A stretch of DNA of 64,000 bases. Origin: Serilophus lunatus. Its lineage: Eukaryota > Chordata > Aves > Passeriformes > Eurylaimidae. The stretch is from assembly GCA_013399895.1 (NCBI GenBank), contig VXBA01001255.1:3392692-3456691 (forward strand), written 5' to 3'. The notes beneath the pieces were generated by a model that saw nothing but the letters and a program-made list of their open reading frames with translations, did no database searches and was not told the origin of the DNA. Position 1 is the stretch's first letter. Every line of letters begins with the position of its first letter. Both the position numbers and the translations under genes were made by a program. Shown in pieces: positions 48,421-59,399 of this stretch.

Positions 48421-48615
48421 TTATTTTAGTAACCAGCCTAAGTGCCTTGGTTCCCTAACAAAGCTTGAACAAGAAATGAAGTAAATATACAAAGCAAGGG
48501 CTTGCTTCTCAGAGGTGCTATTGTTTGTACAATGGTAAAGAGCCAGCATCTCTGCTGAGGCCTGGGCCACCTCTTGCTGGATGTGCTGTAACCCCAAATC
48601 TTCACAGACAAATGG
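48421..48615 (-). CDS. Weak candidate terminal exon, unrecognised protein
   Basis: On the minus strand a very good acceptor (GAGTTCTTTTCTTTCAG) opens in phase 0 into 64 codons before a TAA. The peptide includes FVCEDLGLQHIQQEVAQ and ALYHCTNNSTSEKQ (with an N-glycosylation-type NNST), then a hydrophobic YIYFISCSSF. The AATAAA at 48,425-48,420 overlaps the stop codon, which would leave almost no 3' UTR; that is odd for a genuine last exon. No internal donor is good, the best being CATT|GTACAA. It might be an exon whose donor I misjudge, or chance. Confidence 0.18.
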   Translation of the reverse strand, partial: PFVCEDLGLQHIQQEVAQASAEMLALYHCTNNSTSEKQALALYIYFISCSSFVREPRHLGWLLK

Positions 48616-48619
48616 CTGA

Positions 48620-51600
48620 AAGAAAAGAACTCTGTTATCTTTGACTTGCAAGCAGTGAGCTGAAGTGGGGAGCAAGCAGGAGACCTGTCCAAGTCTCTAG
48701 TAGCAGTGATCTGGGCTTCCCCAAGCCACAACCCCTTACCCCAAGCACATTTCCTTCCTCTCATTCTATATGCAGCTCTCCACCTGATGCCTTTTACTCA
48801 CAAAAAGAAAAATGTTTCATCAGATTAAAATGAAGAAGGAAGAGAGTCTTAAGTAAGGATATGTGACAAGGACTTCACTAGTAAAGAGTAGCTATTACAA
48901 GCAAAAAATCAAAATCTCGGCAATCTTTGCCAAAAAGATGACCTCCAGCCCATGACCATGAACACCATGCAGGAGATGAGTAAGATGACTGCATCATCTT
49001 CCTCACTCTTCCAGCACCCTGGGTGTCTTCCTGATGTTTGTGCATCGAGTGCAGTAGCAGTCAGACCTGTGTGGTACTGCTCCCTGCTGATGGACACATA
49101 TCTGAATATTGTTCTCCTGCAGGGCAGTGCAGAGCATGGTCAGGTGTTGCTTTATCGATTGTGGCTGCAAAGACACCCATTTCTCCTTCTGCATCCCATA
49201 AAAAGAGCAGCTGGGCTCAGTTCATCCCCACACATGCTCTGTGAGGCAGTTTCAGGAGTCTGTTTAGTCCTTCTCCCTCATTGAGATGGGATTAAGCAAC
49301 TCCTAGGTCTTTTCTCATCCCTCAACAGCTCCATCAAGGGTATCCTATAGCTTCCTGGTGCTTCAGGGGGCTGGTGGCCCAGACTCAACTTATCTTTACC
49401 TCTCTGTAGAATACTGAGAGTTGCTACTCATAACTCTTTCATAGCAGTCATTCACATGTGGAAGATTTTGACCTCTCTGCCTTTTTCTCTAGTGCTAGAC
49501 TAACCAATGGCAAGTTTTTCTGCCTCTGCACAGGGCTTACAAATTCCAGACCATCATTACACTGATGTGGGGGGGGAGTCTCTGAGCTCAAGTGTTTCCA
49601 CTTGCCTCCTCTTCACCACTACAGAGCCCATGTCCCCTGTGTGTCCTTCCTATACCCCAGAAGGAGATTAGGATCCCTCCAATCCTTCCCATATTGAGAA
49701 ATATCACCAAGGACTTTTGGAGATGTCAGTGAAAATGTCTCCCAGCTGCAGTACAGTTGAAAACCAGACATTAGGCAGCATTTGTCAAAATAAAACAGAG
49801 AAAGCAGAATGTCATGTTCCATTTCTCTATAGGCATGAAAGTGTTAAAGACTTTTAAGTTTTGCTGAGGACAAGGTAAATGAAGTCCTCAGCATGTCTGT
49901 AATGGTTGCACCATTGCCTGCACATGCATGCATTATCTGTGGCAACTCAATACTTTTGCAGAGAGCTTTGGGAAGTGTTAGAACAAAACAGACTCTTTTT
50001 AATCTCATTTATTTCCTCAGGCCATCTGGATTTAGTAAACACTCAAGACGACTGACAGGACAAAGTTGAACCTCAGCACTAACAGGTTCACATGTACATT
50101 AAGAGCCAGGTCTGCCTGCACTCTGAGTGCTGGCTCCAGCATTGGCTCGCTATGAAGCCTTAATAGATTTCATGCAGCTTATGTATCTTAAAGTAGGCCC
50201 AGCTATGACTACTTGCCTCGTGGGGTGTTGTGAATGTTTATTACTTATTGCTGAGAGTGGACAGCATTACTGGAAAAAAAAAACTAGCAGTCTTATCCAA
50301 AGCTCATTAAAATCTTGCAAATTTGGCTTGTGCAAAGTCATCCTTAGGAATTACCAGTTGAATTTGCTTTGCACCTTCTTGTGTAAGAATGGCAGAGCTA
50401 CACTTTTTAAATGCTTTTCAAATTAATCTCCTGTCAATGTGGTCGGGAGAATCTTAAAACTGGCTTCAGTAGAAGCACGGGATGTGGTCCAAAGTAAAAG
50501 AATCAGCACTCTGGGAGTTTGAATGAAAACTAGAAACTAATAAATGAAAAGTACTTTTGTTTGTCCATGCTGGCAAGCAGCCTGTCTGTAGTGGAAACAC
50601 CAGTGCCCAAGTATGTTCTTTATCCATTTGGATTTATACGATGCTAAAATGGGAGCCTGGCCAAAGCATGAGGTGCCCCTGCTACAAAAAGCAAGCTTAG
50701 GTCTGAGAGCCATTTGTGAAATCTATATGCAACAGAGCTCCTAACTCCATGAAATATTTCCCTTTGCTTGATCCTGTTTGTGTCTGTCTAGCATAGACAT
50801 CCATTAAAGATGCTGGTACGTTGCTGACCTCTGTGCAATGCTGAGAGTATGGTGGGTGTATTCAGATGAAAATTGTAAAAACACGTGAGTTAGGGGCCTG
50901 GATGTTTTATGCTCTCATAGTCCTCAAAGTTCCTCCACTGGGGAGACTCTCAGGTGGTATAGTTAGCTTAGCTCTTCTACTGCCTTGAAGTAGTACCAAG
51001 TGTCCAACCTTTCAGCACTTTTGTGATTCTGTGTCTGCCTCTTTATTCACAGCCGTCAGAAAGGGGATGAGTAAACCATAAGTCACGTTTGGGGGTTTAA
51101 AAGTAAAATGTTAAACTCTGATATAAGGTGAAGGTAGCAAAAGGAAGGTAAAAGTGGGTTTTTTTCCAAAATTGCCAAGCTATCTGATGCTTATTCTTGT
51201 CTATAGCCCTGCTGTGAGTCTTGTGCAGTTTTACTGAAATCCGTGTTGACAATGCCTCTGAGAATGGGGGTACTACTCTTTATTGTTCCTGATCCAGAAA
51301 ACTAAGGAGGCAAATATTCTGTTTAGATTTCATAATGTGTTTTAACATTAGGCAGTGGAGAAAGGGAGAGCTGTTTGATATGATGCCTTATCTTGAGGTT
51401 TACACTGGGTAAAAATTGGTCTAATTATTGTGTAGATGAAAAGCTGCTGGAGAGAATGTTGAAGAATCATTCAACTGAGCCACACCTTAAATATTGGCCT
51501 AATTTTTGTCTGTAACCATTTTAATTACAAAACTCTACACAGCTAAAATCTGTGTAAGACATTTTATTCAAGTCAGGCATATATTAATAGGTGATACAGC

Positions 51601-52670
51601 ATAACAATATAACTGTAAGGCAATCTCTAGCTGCAACTTCATGGAGGGACTTTTTAAATCACAGACCAAAATCTCCCACTTATTACAAGGCATCTTAAAC
51701 AGCTGTTTCATGTCTTCCACTGGCAGGGGAGTGTGCACTTTCACCCAGGCTGGCAAATCTGAACCCTGCTTTGACACCACCTCACTCTGAGGTTGAGCCA
51801 TTTGAATCTCACCCATATGCAAAGTGATTGGGATGGAAGATGTGGGGGGAAGAGACTTTCAGCTAGTTAGAGCCTTACATTGTTCTTGGTATGATGCCTC
51901 CTGATGGGAAGCAGTCTAATAAAGCTTCCATTTTCAAGTTGAGATAAAAGCATTACCTATCCAATAGATCTGTGCATAGAAACTAATGCCTCTCCGCTTT
52001 GTTTTCACATATTATATGTACAACTGGCATTAATTGTTACATTTTCCTTATGTTTTTCCAGTATGTTTTTAATCTCTGCAGGCTGTATTGATTTTTTTCC
52101 TGTGTTGCTTCTACACTTGCCACCAGGACCTCCTTGTAGATAAGGTGTTTCAATTCAGTGTGTGATATTTCTTGGGAAAACACTCTAAACCACTTTTTTT
52201 TAATGTGTTTTTTTCTTCTCTCCCCCCTTTTGCGATGTATTAAAAGGAAGATGCTGGAAAAGAATTCAGAGCACAAAGCAGGGACTTGCAATGCCCTTTT
52301 TCTTTCAGCAAACTCTTTTATTCTACTGTGAGGAATGAAACGTTTCTGTTACAGCAAACACCAACTTATGTTTTACAGCAAAAGCTGTTTAAAAGGTTAT
52401 AGACTGTACACAGAGTTGAGGTTGGTAACGAGTGTTTCTGTGTTGCTAATATTGAGAAAAGAGAGCACTTATTCTGAAGTCTCAGTTGTTGCAGAAGGAA
52501 CTTTCTTTTTAGTGCTTCTGTCATCTCTTTAATTCAGAGCTGAGAGGATTCTGGCCAGACAGCTAAGAGTTAAGGCAAAATGTTAGACTGCCCCAAGCAC
52601 AGGGCTGCGGGCTAAGAAGAGGGTGTCCTTGGCCATTCCCCTTGCATGATGGATGATGACAGGGAATAAC
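48620..52670. other. Non-coding stretch, no gene supported
   Basis: Several short frames occur on both strands. The minus-strand frame at 51,568-51,822 reads like protein (MAQPQSEVV... to a stop overlapped by AATAAA at 51,563-51,568) but has no splice signals or known domain. No repeats were recognised. Confidence 0.42.
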
Positions 52671-52679
52671 AAAGTTTTA

Positions 52680-52960
52680 CACGGGGTGGGGAAATCCACT
52701 GACCCCAGATAGATAAATCACAGTATTTTCTAGGTCGTTAAGGTTTATGATGCATTCCTTTACAAAACTAAATATTGCAATTCTTCATTATCAGCACGTT
52801 CAAACAGCAGACATGAAATAGTCTGAAAAATACTGTGGAGGAGGACTCAGCTGCCATCTCCATACAAGCAGCGCTGCCAGAGATGACTTGGGTTATGTCA
52901 TAATCTCCAGTGTTGTGCAGATGTGATTTATGTCCCTGTCACGCGTCTCCCACCATCCCA
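52680..52960. promoter_or_regulatory. Candidate conserved non-coding element
   Basis: AGATAGATAAATCACAG, TAGGTCGTTAAGG, TTTATGATGCATTCC, AATATTGCAATTC, CAGCACGTTC, GCAGCGCTGCCAG, GGTTATGTCATAATC and GTCACGCGTCTCC. Repeat-free with retained CpGs. Regulatory role is inferred. Confidence 0.35.
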
Positions 52961-52969
52961 CCATACTAG

Positions 52970-55900
52970 GCAATCTGGGTGGTTGTGCCAGAAGGCACCT
53001 TTTCTCCTCAGCACGCTTCCTGTCTGCTGCCAGGCCTCACCTATGCCCTCAACTCCCTAAGCATAAGCTGAGCTGTTGAAACTTGATATGATCACAATTC
53101 ACCTTGGCACAGCGCCATCTACAAAAATGTGCCAGAAACTCTAGCCATGAAACCCCTGGCTGTGAAGGTCTCATAGAAAGGCAGAGGTGTTCCTCTCCTC
53201 CCATCCTGGCTTTGGCAGCCAGCTGCTGTGGCAGCCACGGTACAGGGGGATGGGAGCCACACTGTTCAGTGACAGGTCCTGAAGCCCTCTTTAGTTACCC
53301 ATAAATTGACTGCTTTCACTTGTCTTGGGAGGCAGCACCTTTTTCTGCCCTATGTTCTCTCCTGGACAGACACTGATGTTGCCCTCTCTCCTTTCCTGGT
53401 GTAGACTGTGTGAGCCTATTGCCCTGTCTGCTGCCTGGACAGCATCCTGCTTGTTCCTGGATATGGTATAAACTTGCTAACCCACATTTAACAGTGAGAA
53501 AACTGTGCTTGGAGCAACATGCTGTGCACTTCCCACAGCCTGTGTGTATGATGTACAAGCCAGCAGCATCACCTGCCTCGTTTGTTCATCGTTATCTGGG
53601 CCCTTCAGATTCACCGCTGCTCATCAGGCATCTTTATTTAGCACAGCAGTGTCCATTTGTGCACCCCCAAAACGTCAGGGATCCTCCTGGCTGATGCTGC
53701 TGGGGTGATGACCCACACACAAGACCAGTGCTCACTAGAGACGAATTTGTCAGACCACTAGCTGCTAGTTCAGCCCCAGCTCAATGCTGCTCTTGGGAAT
53801 GAAGGACAAGCTCCTCTTGTTACCAGGTACACTAAAGACTCAAACCTGTTTCTCTCCTCTATCCCCTCTTATTTATGCCCTATGTTTGGGTGTATTTGGC
53901 TGTTTGGGGACTATGGGCCCCCATAACACATGCTGAGGGTGATTGCACTGCATCCTTTACTCTTCCCAGTACTTACGTGGCGAGATCACTGTCCTGTCTC
54001 AGTTCTCAGAGCAAGACAGAGCAGAAGAAACTTCCCTCCAAAGCTCAGGGTTCAAAACTCAACCAGTGTCTTCCATAGCACTTTATTGCCTGGGAAGCCC
54101 TGTCTCAGCTGGTCCTCATGTACCCTCAGCCTGGGATGCTCTGGCACCTAGCCTCCTGCAAGCATGGGGAGGTAAAGAAGATGAACTTCATTCCCATCAG
54201 GCATCAGGACAAGCGAAAGAGCAGCAGCCTGAGCATCTCCCAGTGGTGCTCATTCTTTCACGTGCAGTGAAAGAAAATGCCATGAGTAGGTCAAAGACTC
54301 TAGGCTCTGTTGTCATAGGCTGTACCTCAGGCAAAACACAGCTGAAGGAAAAATCAGAAACCTTCCAACCCTGTTAACTTGGATCCTAAGCAGAGTGAAC
54401 AATGTGAGAGCAGAACTATCCATTTCCATCTGATGTCCCTAAATACAACAGTGATCAATTTAGAAAAGAATTTAATATTAAAAATTCAGCCACCTTAATC
54501 AGAAATAAGCCCTGATTCAACACAGATGTACAAAAAATGTTTTGAATTTTTAGGTCTACACCCCAACCCCTGAGAGCTAAAGGCTGAATCGTCACCACTC
54601 TGAAATGCATGCTTGGAAAATTCTGCAAAAGGTGAAATGTGCTGTGGTTTGTTTTGCTTCCAAACTGATCTAACTGTTCGAACTTTCAAAGAAACTGTGT
54701 AGGAGTCTGACATTTAAAAGAGTGAGGAAAAAAAAAAAAAGAAAAGAAAAAAAAAAAAAAGAAAAAAAAAGAAAATGGAGGAGGAAGTCGAATCTTTCTT
54801 GCAAATTTGAAGAGATTTTTCTGTCCTCCTCCCCAAAGGAGAGTGTGTCTGGAGCACTGCTGGGCTGGTGTTTTCTCCCAGTCGGCAGAATATTGCTCAC
54901 TGTGTTTCCCAGTGGTGCAACAGAAAAATAAATGTGTGTAGATGGGGATGTTGATGTCAGGATTGCTTCACTGGATAGTTCAGTGAGAGAAAATTGCTCA
55001 AGAGATCAGCTCTACCTGCATTGCAAGATACTGCAGTTAACAATAGGAAATATTTGCAAAGATTTTATGGGCCATATGAGATTCAAAGCTGGAAAATACT
55101 GAGTGTGCTACAGATCGGTCATCTGCTCAGGATCCAGACAAATCTTGTACTGTCCTTAATCTGTGTAACCAGGAATGTACCAGACTAAACTGGGATACAT
55201 TTTCAGTATGTTGTTTCCCCTCTGCAGAATGCAGAATTTCCATGCATGCATACATATACAGATATATAGTAGAATCATAGAGACTATATACTGCTCTGAT
55301 AAGTGCAAGTGTTTCCCCTATCTATGTATTTCTTCTATATTTTGAGACACACTGTGGATTCAAATGAGTTGTTTGGAAACACAAGGAAAAATTTTCCAGA
55401 GGTTAACAGAGAGATGTCCCTGATATTCTTTTATCTTGGTATGAGCCTTCTGAAATACAGCACAAGACAGGATAAAAACTGTTTTTTCATTAGAAAACCA
55501 CCACCAGGCAATACATATTCTTAGAGAAAGTTGGTTTTTTAACCCTACCATACTGGCACAGACACACTCACTTAAGTGATCTGGACTTAGGTGTATAAAA
55601 AGTCCTTAGGTCTGAAGGTCTGAGAAACGAATGGCAAAGTTCCCTGTAATCCTGCTGAGTGGGTGACCACAGGTTATTCAGTACTGCTTCGATTCCAGGG
55701 CCCTCGTAGCTGCTAATGGAAGGTGCAGGTCCACACTGTGTGGCAGAACGATGCGTTTGCGGCTGGTAAGAATTTAGCTCTCAGAAACTGAAATAAATGC
55801 CTTGTTCAGGCTGAATGTTCTGGATGTTACCTAGGTTAAGTCCTTTTCCTTGTCAGCACTGGATGTGGACTGTTGTCCTGCAAAAAGGTATTCACACTAA

Positions 55901-56150
55901 TTCTTCTCACTTATATGATGCTTCCCACTGAAGTAAAAACAGTCTGATGCTATTCCTTCCTCTGTGCTTCCTTCTGTGTCCTGTCTCTTTTGTTTTTAGC
56001 AGAGATTAGGAATGCAGGCTGTTCAGAATTGTGGCTTTCAGCACTAAGATCTATAAACTGTAAATAGTGCCAGACCAGTGAGATGAGAGACAATGAATAT
56101 CAAATAGACATTAAAAAAACCCCATTTCCAGGGATTTCAGTAAAAATGCA
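52970..56150. other. Non-coding stretch, no gene supported
   Basis: Contains an A-rich (AAAAG)-type tract at 54,727-54,775. A phrase at about 53,488-53,550 is weakly reminiscent of a reversed SINE. Frames up to 144 codons (53,943-54,377, +) lie in a moderately GC-rich patch with three frames open. No exon is supported. Confidence 0.45.
54727..54775 (+). repeat. A-rich simple repeat
   Basis: Runs of A13-A14 interrupted by single G bases. The lysine-rich frame across it is an artefact. Confidence 0.9.
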
Positions 56151-56159
56151 ATCCTAAGA

Positions 56160-56880
56160 GACCATGATTGATATAACTATCTACAGAAATTATTTTTTAA
56201 CTAAGTTAATATTTGTATTTATTGGACAAATGTAATTCAAAATCTTCTTCAAATAATTTCAATTTTAACTTTTTTATTTCATACAAGAAACCCGTGAATC
56301 ACCAACTTTCTTTTTCCTTTTTTTTTTTTTTGATAGTAAGATGAGTTAAAACTGCTTAACAAAAATGTTAAAAGAAGCTTAATTTCCATGAAGTAAAATA
56401 AAAAATGGTGCGTGAAAAAAGACAGTAACAGGCTCTCTTTTTATTATTTTTTTGCGAGGTTGCCTCCTGGAAATTTTTTTAATGTATGTTTTATTAAAAT
56501 TATTTCAGTACTTACATGTTATGTATTCCCATTACATTTTAAAATATTTCATATCATCGTAATCATATTTTTTGGTTTTCAGAAATGATAGTCATTCAGT
56601 TTTACATGTTTTTAATGTTGGAGTTTCTTACATCTGGTTTATAGTTTAAAAAAAAAAAGTGTGAACTGATTTGCACCAAATTCCCTCGTAACAGCAAGAG
56701 TTTATAATAAAAAGGGGTTGTGAAAGTAAGGGAGAATTAGGGAAGAATTAAAAATAATGGTAGAATAATTCTTATAATCACTCAATACGATAAGCATGAA
56801 ATGCAGCTATAATATGAATGATAATCTGAAGGAGGAAGTAGCAACTGGAAGAGTGAAAGAATTTCAATTAAAATATATTA
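56160..56880. other. Very AT-rich block
   Basis: About 700 bases, visibly more than two-thirds A+T, with T11 at about 56,321, many AATT and ATTTTA words and almost no CpG. No frame of note. It abuts a CpG-bearing conserved-looking segment and then a CpG island, a sharp compositional switch. Confidence 0.7.
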
Positions 56881-57056
56881 AGCTTAACTGATTGTGCAGA
56901 TAAAGCCCACCGACACAGCAATGACGGGCACTACGTACATGCCAATGCAGATTCTCAGAGCACACCAAACAGTTTAATTAAAAATGAATTTCGATACAAT
57001 TATTATTTTAGCCTGACAAACAGCTGCCACAGAAAGTCTTATTTCATCTTACGAGC
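56880..57056. promoter_or_regulatory. Candidate conserved element flanking the CpG island
   Basis: CACCGACACAGC, AATGACGGGCACTACGTAC, ATGCCAATGC, CAGTTTAATTAAAAATG, TTTCGATACAATTATTATTT. Homeodomain cores with retained CpG directly beside the hairpin and island suggest promoter-proximal control DNA. Inferred. Confidence 0.35.
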
Positions 57057-57057
57057 T

Positions 57058-57086
57058 CCCGACGCACGAAGCGTTTCGTCGTCGGG
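57058..57086. other. CpG-rich hairpin
   Basis: CCCGACG pairs perfectly with CGTCGGG, and inside it ACGAA pairs with TTCGT, with one bulged C and a GCGT loop. The 29-base stem-loop holds six CpGs in sequence that is otherwise AT-rich on its left. A donor-like CCG|GTAAGG lies about 32 bases downstream (break after 57,118). Confidence 0.85.
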
Positions 57087-57199
57087 TGTTTACCAGCCCC
57101 GGTTTTGTTTCAGAGCCGGTAAGGGACAGTTGAAATACGCTGCAACGAACATACCCTTGTGTTGATCCTTTGTTCTGGAATTTTATCCAAAGCTATAAT

Positions 57200-57740
57200 G
57201 AGAGGGAAGGCGGTGGCAGAGCCGGAGACCCCGCTTTGGCGCAGGAGCCGAGCGCGGCTCGTCCCTTCAGTTATGTTTCAGTGCCCTCTCGTGGCTCGTG
57301 CGCCACGGGGACACAGGGGACGCGGCAGGGCACCGCCACCCAGGGATGCCCCACACAGCACCCCCGGCTGGGAACCCCTCCCACCCCAAGTCGCCTTCCC
57401 GAGGTTTCGGCCACGCCAGCACCCCTCGGGAGCCCTGTCTGGGCATTGCCGCGCCTGGCATCGTGTTCCCGTGGGGACACACGGGTTGGGATCGGGGGCA
57501 GCGTCACCCCGCGCAGGTCCCTGTGCCCCGGGTCACAAGACTACGGAGCCAGGGCCACCCATGGCGAAGGGCTCACGCCTTGCTGGGGAAAAGCACAGAC
57601 CGTCATCGCCGCCGGCGAGGCTGTTCGGCGCTGACCCCGTTTCGGGGCTGGGTCTGCTCTGTCCGGTCTCTCGCCGTGCGATGACTCACACTCTTGTCAT
57701 GTACCTCGACATCAAAGGATGCTGCAGCCCGAGCGGTACC
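57200..57740. promoter_or_regulatory. CpG island, candidate promoter
   Basis: I count about 50 CpG dinucleotides in 540 bases, against almost none in the preceding 700. GC content is clearly raised, with CCGCGC, GCGCGG and CCCCGCGC words. No TATA box is obvious. In birds such islands usually mark gene or lncRNA promoters. Which strand would be transcribed is undecided. Open frames run on both strands and in several registers, as expected in GC-rich DNA, so the 215-codon + frame (57,159-57,806) is not accepted as a gene. Confidence 0.7.
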
Positions 57741-57749
57741 TGCCTGCGT

Positions 57750-58515
57750 GGGGTTTCTGTAACAGTCAGGGGTTATGGACTGTATGATGGCTACTTCAAT
57801 ACTTAATCGTGCATTTCAAAGTTCCTCTGTGATCTATACATACGTGCCATTTAAAACATCTTTCATCTCTGTTTTGTTCTTATAACAGTTTCTTTTTCAC
57901 CAGCTGTTTCTGTCTGCCCCTTTCTCTCCTCCCAAACCGAGCAGTGCCTCTCACGAACTGCAGCTCTCGGAGCTGGTGCAGAGGCTGCAGGCTCAAGAGC
58001 AAGCGGGTTGTGGGGAGCTGCCTAAGGAGCATCCCACTTGCATCGTTGTCTACAACTTTCTTTCAGAAATTCAGTTTCCTGTTCCCTCCTAGTCCCAAAT
58101 GTGCTGCCAGTCACACTGATTTGTACCAAACCATGCAGTACACGTGCTCTGATAAAGAAAATCGCACCTAATTCTAAATCGAAGTCACTTATCTAAGGCT
58201 GGTTAGGAGTCAAGCTGTGACCATTACATTCAGATCACTTATGACACAAACTAGATTTAAACACGTATCTCAAGAAGCATAAACCTGTGTCTTCTGACTT
58301 TACTGTAGTTTTAGATGATGGTAAAAGTCAAAACCACTACCATAATTACCCATCTATTTCTCATTGTGTTTTCTGTAGTGCCCATCACTGTAAAACCCAG
58401 GATATGATCTTTGAAAGTTAAATAAATGATGTGGAACTCAGATCTTTGTTTCAGCTAGGCATTTTTTACAGCATCAGAACTCGAGTGCAGGCTGTAAGCC
58501 TTGTCTGAGCTCGAT
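57750..58515. other. Non-coding stretch, no gene supported
   Basis: AT-rich sequence after the CpG island with one short frame (57,944-58,171). Nothing recognised. Confidence 0.45.
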
Positions 58516-58519
58516 GTCT

Positions 58520-58525
58520 TTTATT
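58520..58525 (-). terminator. Possible poly(A) signal for the ORF at 58,798-59,397
   Basis: AATAAA on the minus strand (GCAATAAAAGACATCG context), about 270 bases past the ORF's stop, followed by a T/G-containing stretch. Meaningful only if the ORF is expressed. Confidence 0.25.
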
Positions 58526-58797
58526 GCTTCCTTGCTTGTACAGTGCAGCTTGGGAATTTTAAGACAGAGGAGAGTGTATAAATTGCACAGCTCTGTGTTG
58601 CAGATGGAACTGATCCCTGCTGTAATGCTGCTGAAGGTAGGAGAGCTGTAAATGAGAAGGGCTTTTGCTCAATGTTTAGTATAACCATTTCATCGAAAAG
58701 TGCATTGCCCAGCCCCTGAAGCCTTGTGCTGAGAAAAGACAGCAGCCCGAGAGCACTTTGAGGTTTTCAGAAAAATTAAACTGAGCAAGAGTCTTCT

Positions 58798-59397
58798 TTA
58801 CTTCTGTTTTTCAGGTCTCTGTGAGAGTGTGTAGACATTACTTTTCATTTTGAAGGACGCTGTACCAGATCTGAGTTTTTCCTCCGTTACTGGTGTCCTC
58901 CAAAGGTGTGGGAATTTCCCAGTAAGATGCTGTTGAGTCATTAGTTTTGTATCCTGCTGGTACTGAACTGATGTTCCTGGTGTGGAGAGGTTTCTTATAA
59001 AGGTGTTTTTGCAAAAAGGGGGAGCAGAGGTACAAGGACTCTCTGTGATTGAGTAGGTTCTTACTGGTTGGGAATTACAACATGTCAGTGGAACTGAGAT
59101 AGGTTTGGAGACATCCTTAGGTGGTGCCCTGACAGCAGCAGTGACTTGCAGGTAGCTGCTACTTCTGCCTATTTTCCCAACTTTTCCAGACTTGTTGAAA
59201 AGAAATGTATTTGGTCTTTGAAGAGGGTGGAGAGGAGCAGATGGGGCCAGAGGAGCAAGAAACACTTCTAATGGGACTATCCAACAAGTCTGGTCAGAGA
59301 GCTTTGCTGCATTATTAATATAACACTGTGCACACACAATTCTCAATCCTGTATTTTGTGAATCATAAAACAGGGGGAGGTACACTTTCGGGAACAT
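58798..59397 (-). CDS. 199-codon open reading frame, unrecognised protein
   Basis: The second-longest ATG frame in the window and the longest outside GC-rich DNA. It starts at ATGTTCCCGAAAG; an in-frame TGA lies about eight codons upstream, so the frame is close to complete as an unspliced unit. The product would be a basic, Ser/Thr/Pro-rich protein of about 22 kDa. It has a hydrophobic first half (LEVFLAPLAPSAPLHPL), a GKVGKIGRSSSYLQVTAAV segment, scattered cysteines and a basic C-terminus (RPEKQK). There is no signal peptide, clear domain or coiled coil. Every arginine uses AGA or AGG, which fits CpG depletion as well as coding. With about one stop per 20 codons, a frame this long is expected roughly 0.3 times in 64 kb of six-frame sequence, so chance is not excluded. 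It could be the last exon of a minus-strand gene or a lineage-specific gene. Confidence 0.28.
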   Translation of the reverse strand: MFPKVYLPLFYDSQNTGLRIVCAQCYINNAAKLSDQTCWIVPLEVFLAPLAPSAPLHPLQRPNTFLFNKSGKVGKIGRSSSYLQVTAAVRAPPKDVSKPISVPLTCCNSQPVRTYSITESPCTSAPPFCKNTFIRNLSTPGTSVQYQQDTKLMTQQHLTGKFPHLWRTPVTEEKLRSGTASFKMKSNVYTLSQRPEKQK

Positions 59398-59399
59398 AC

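Noticed and set aside
51568..51822. Protein-like minus-strand ORF beginning MAQPQSEVV
   Set aside because: No splice sites or known domain. Its length is well within chance expectation for the window.
53943..54377. 144-codon + strand ORF
   Set aside because: It overlaps other open frames in a moderately GC-rich patch, with no splice signals or family match.
54722..54790. Lysine-rich frame resembling a nuclear localisation signal
   Set aside because: Translation of an A-rich simple repeat.
57159..57806. 215-codon + strand ORF
   Set aside because: It lies in a CpG island where stops are rare. Several frames on both strands are open, and the arginine/proline/alanine-rich product follows from GC-rich composition.
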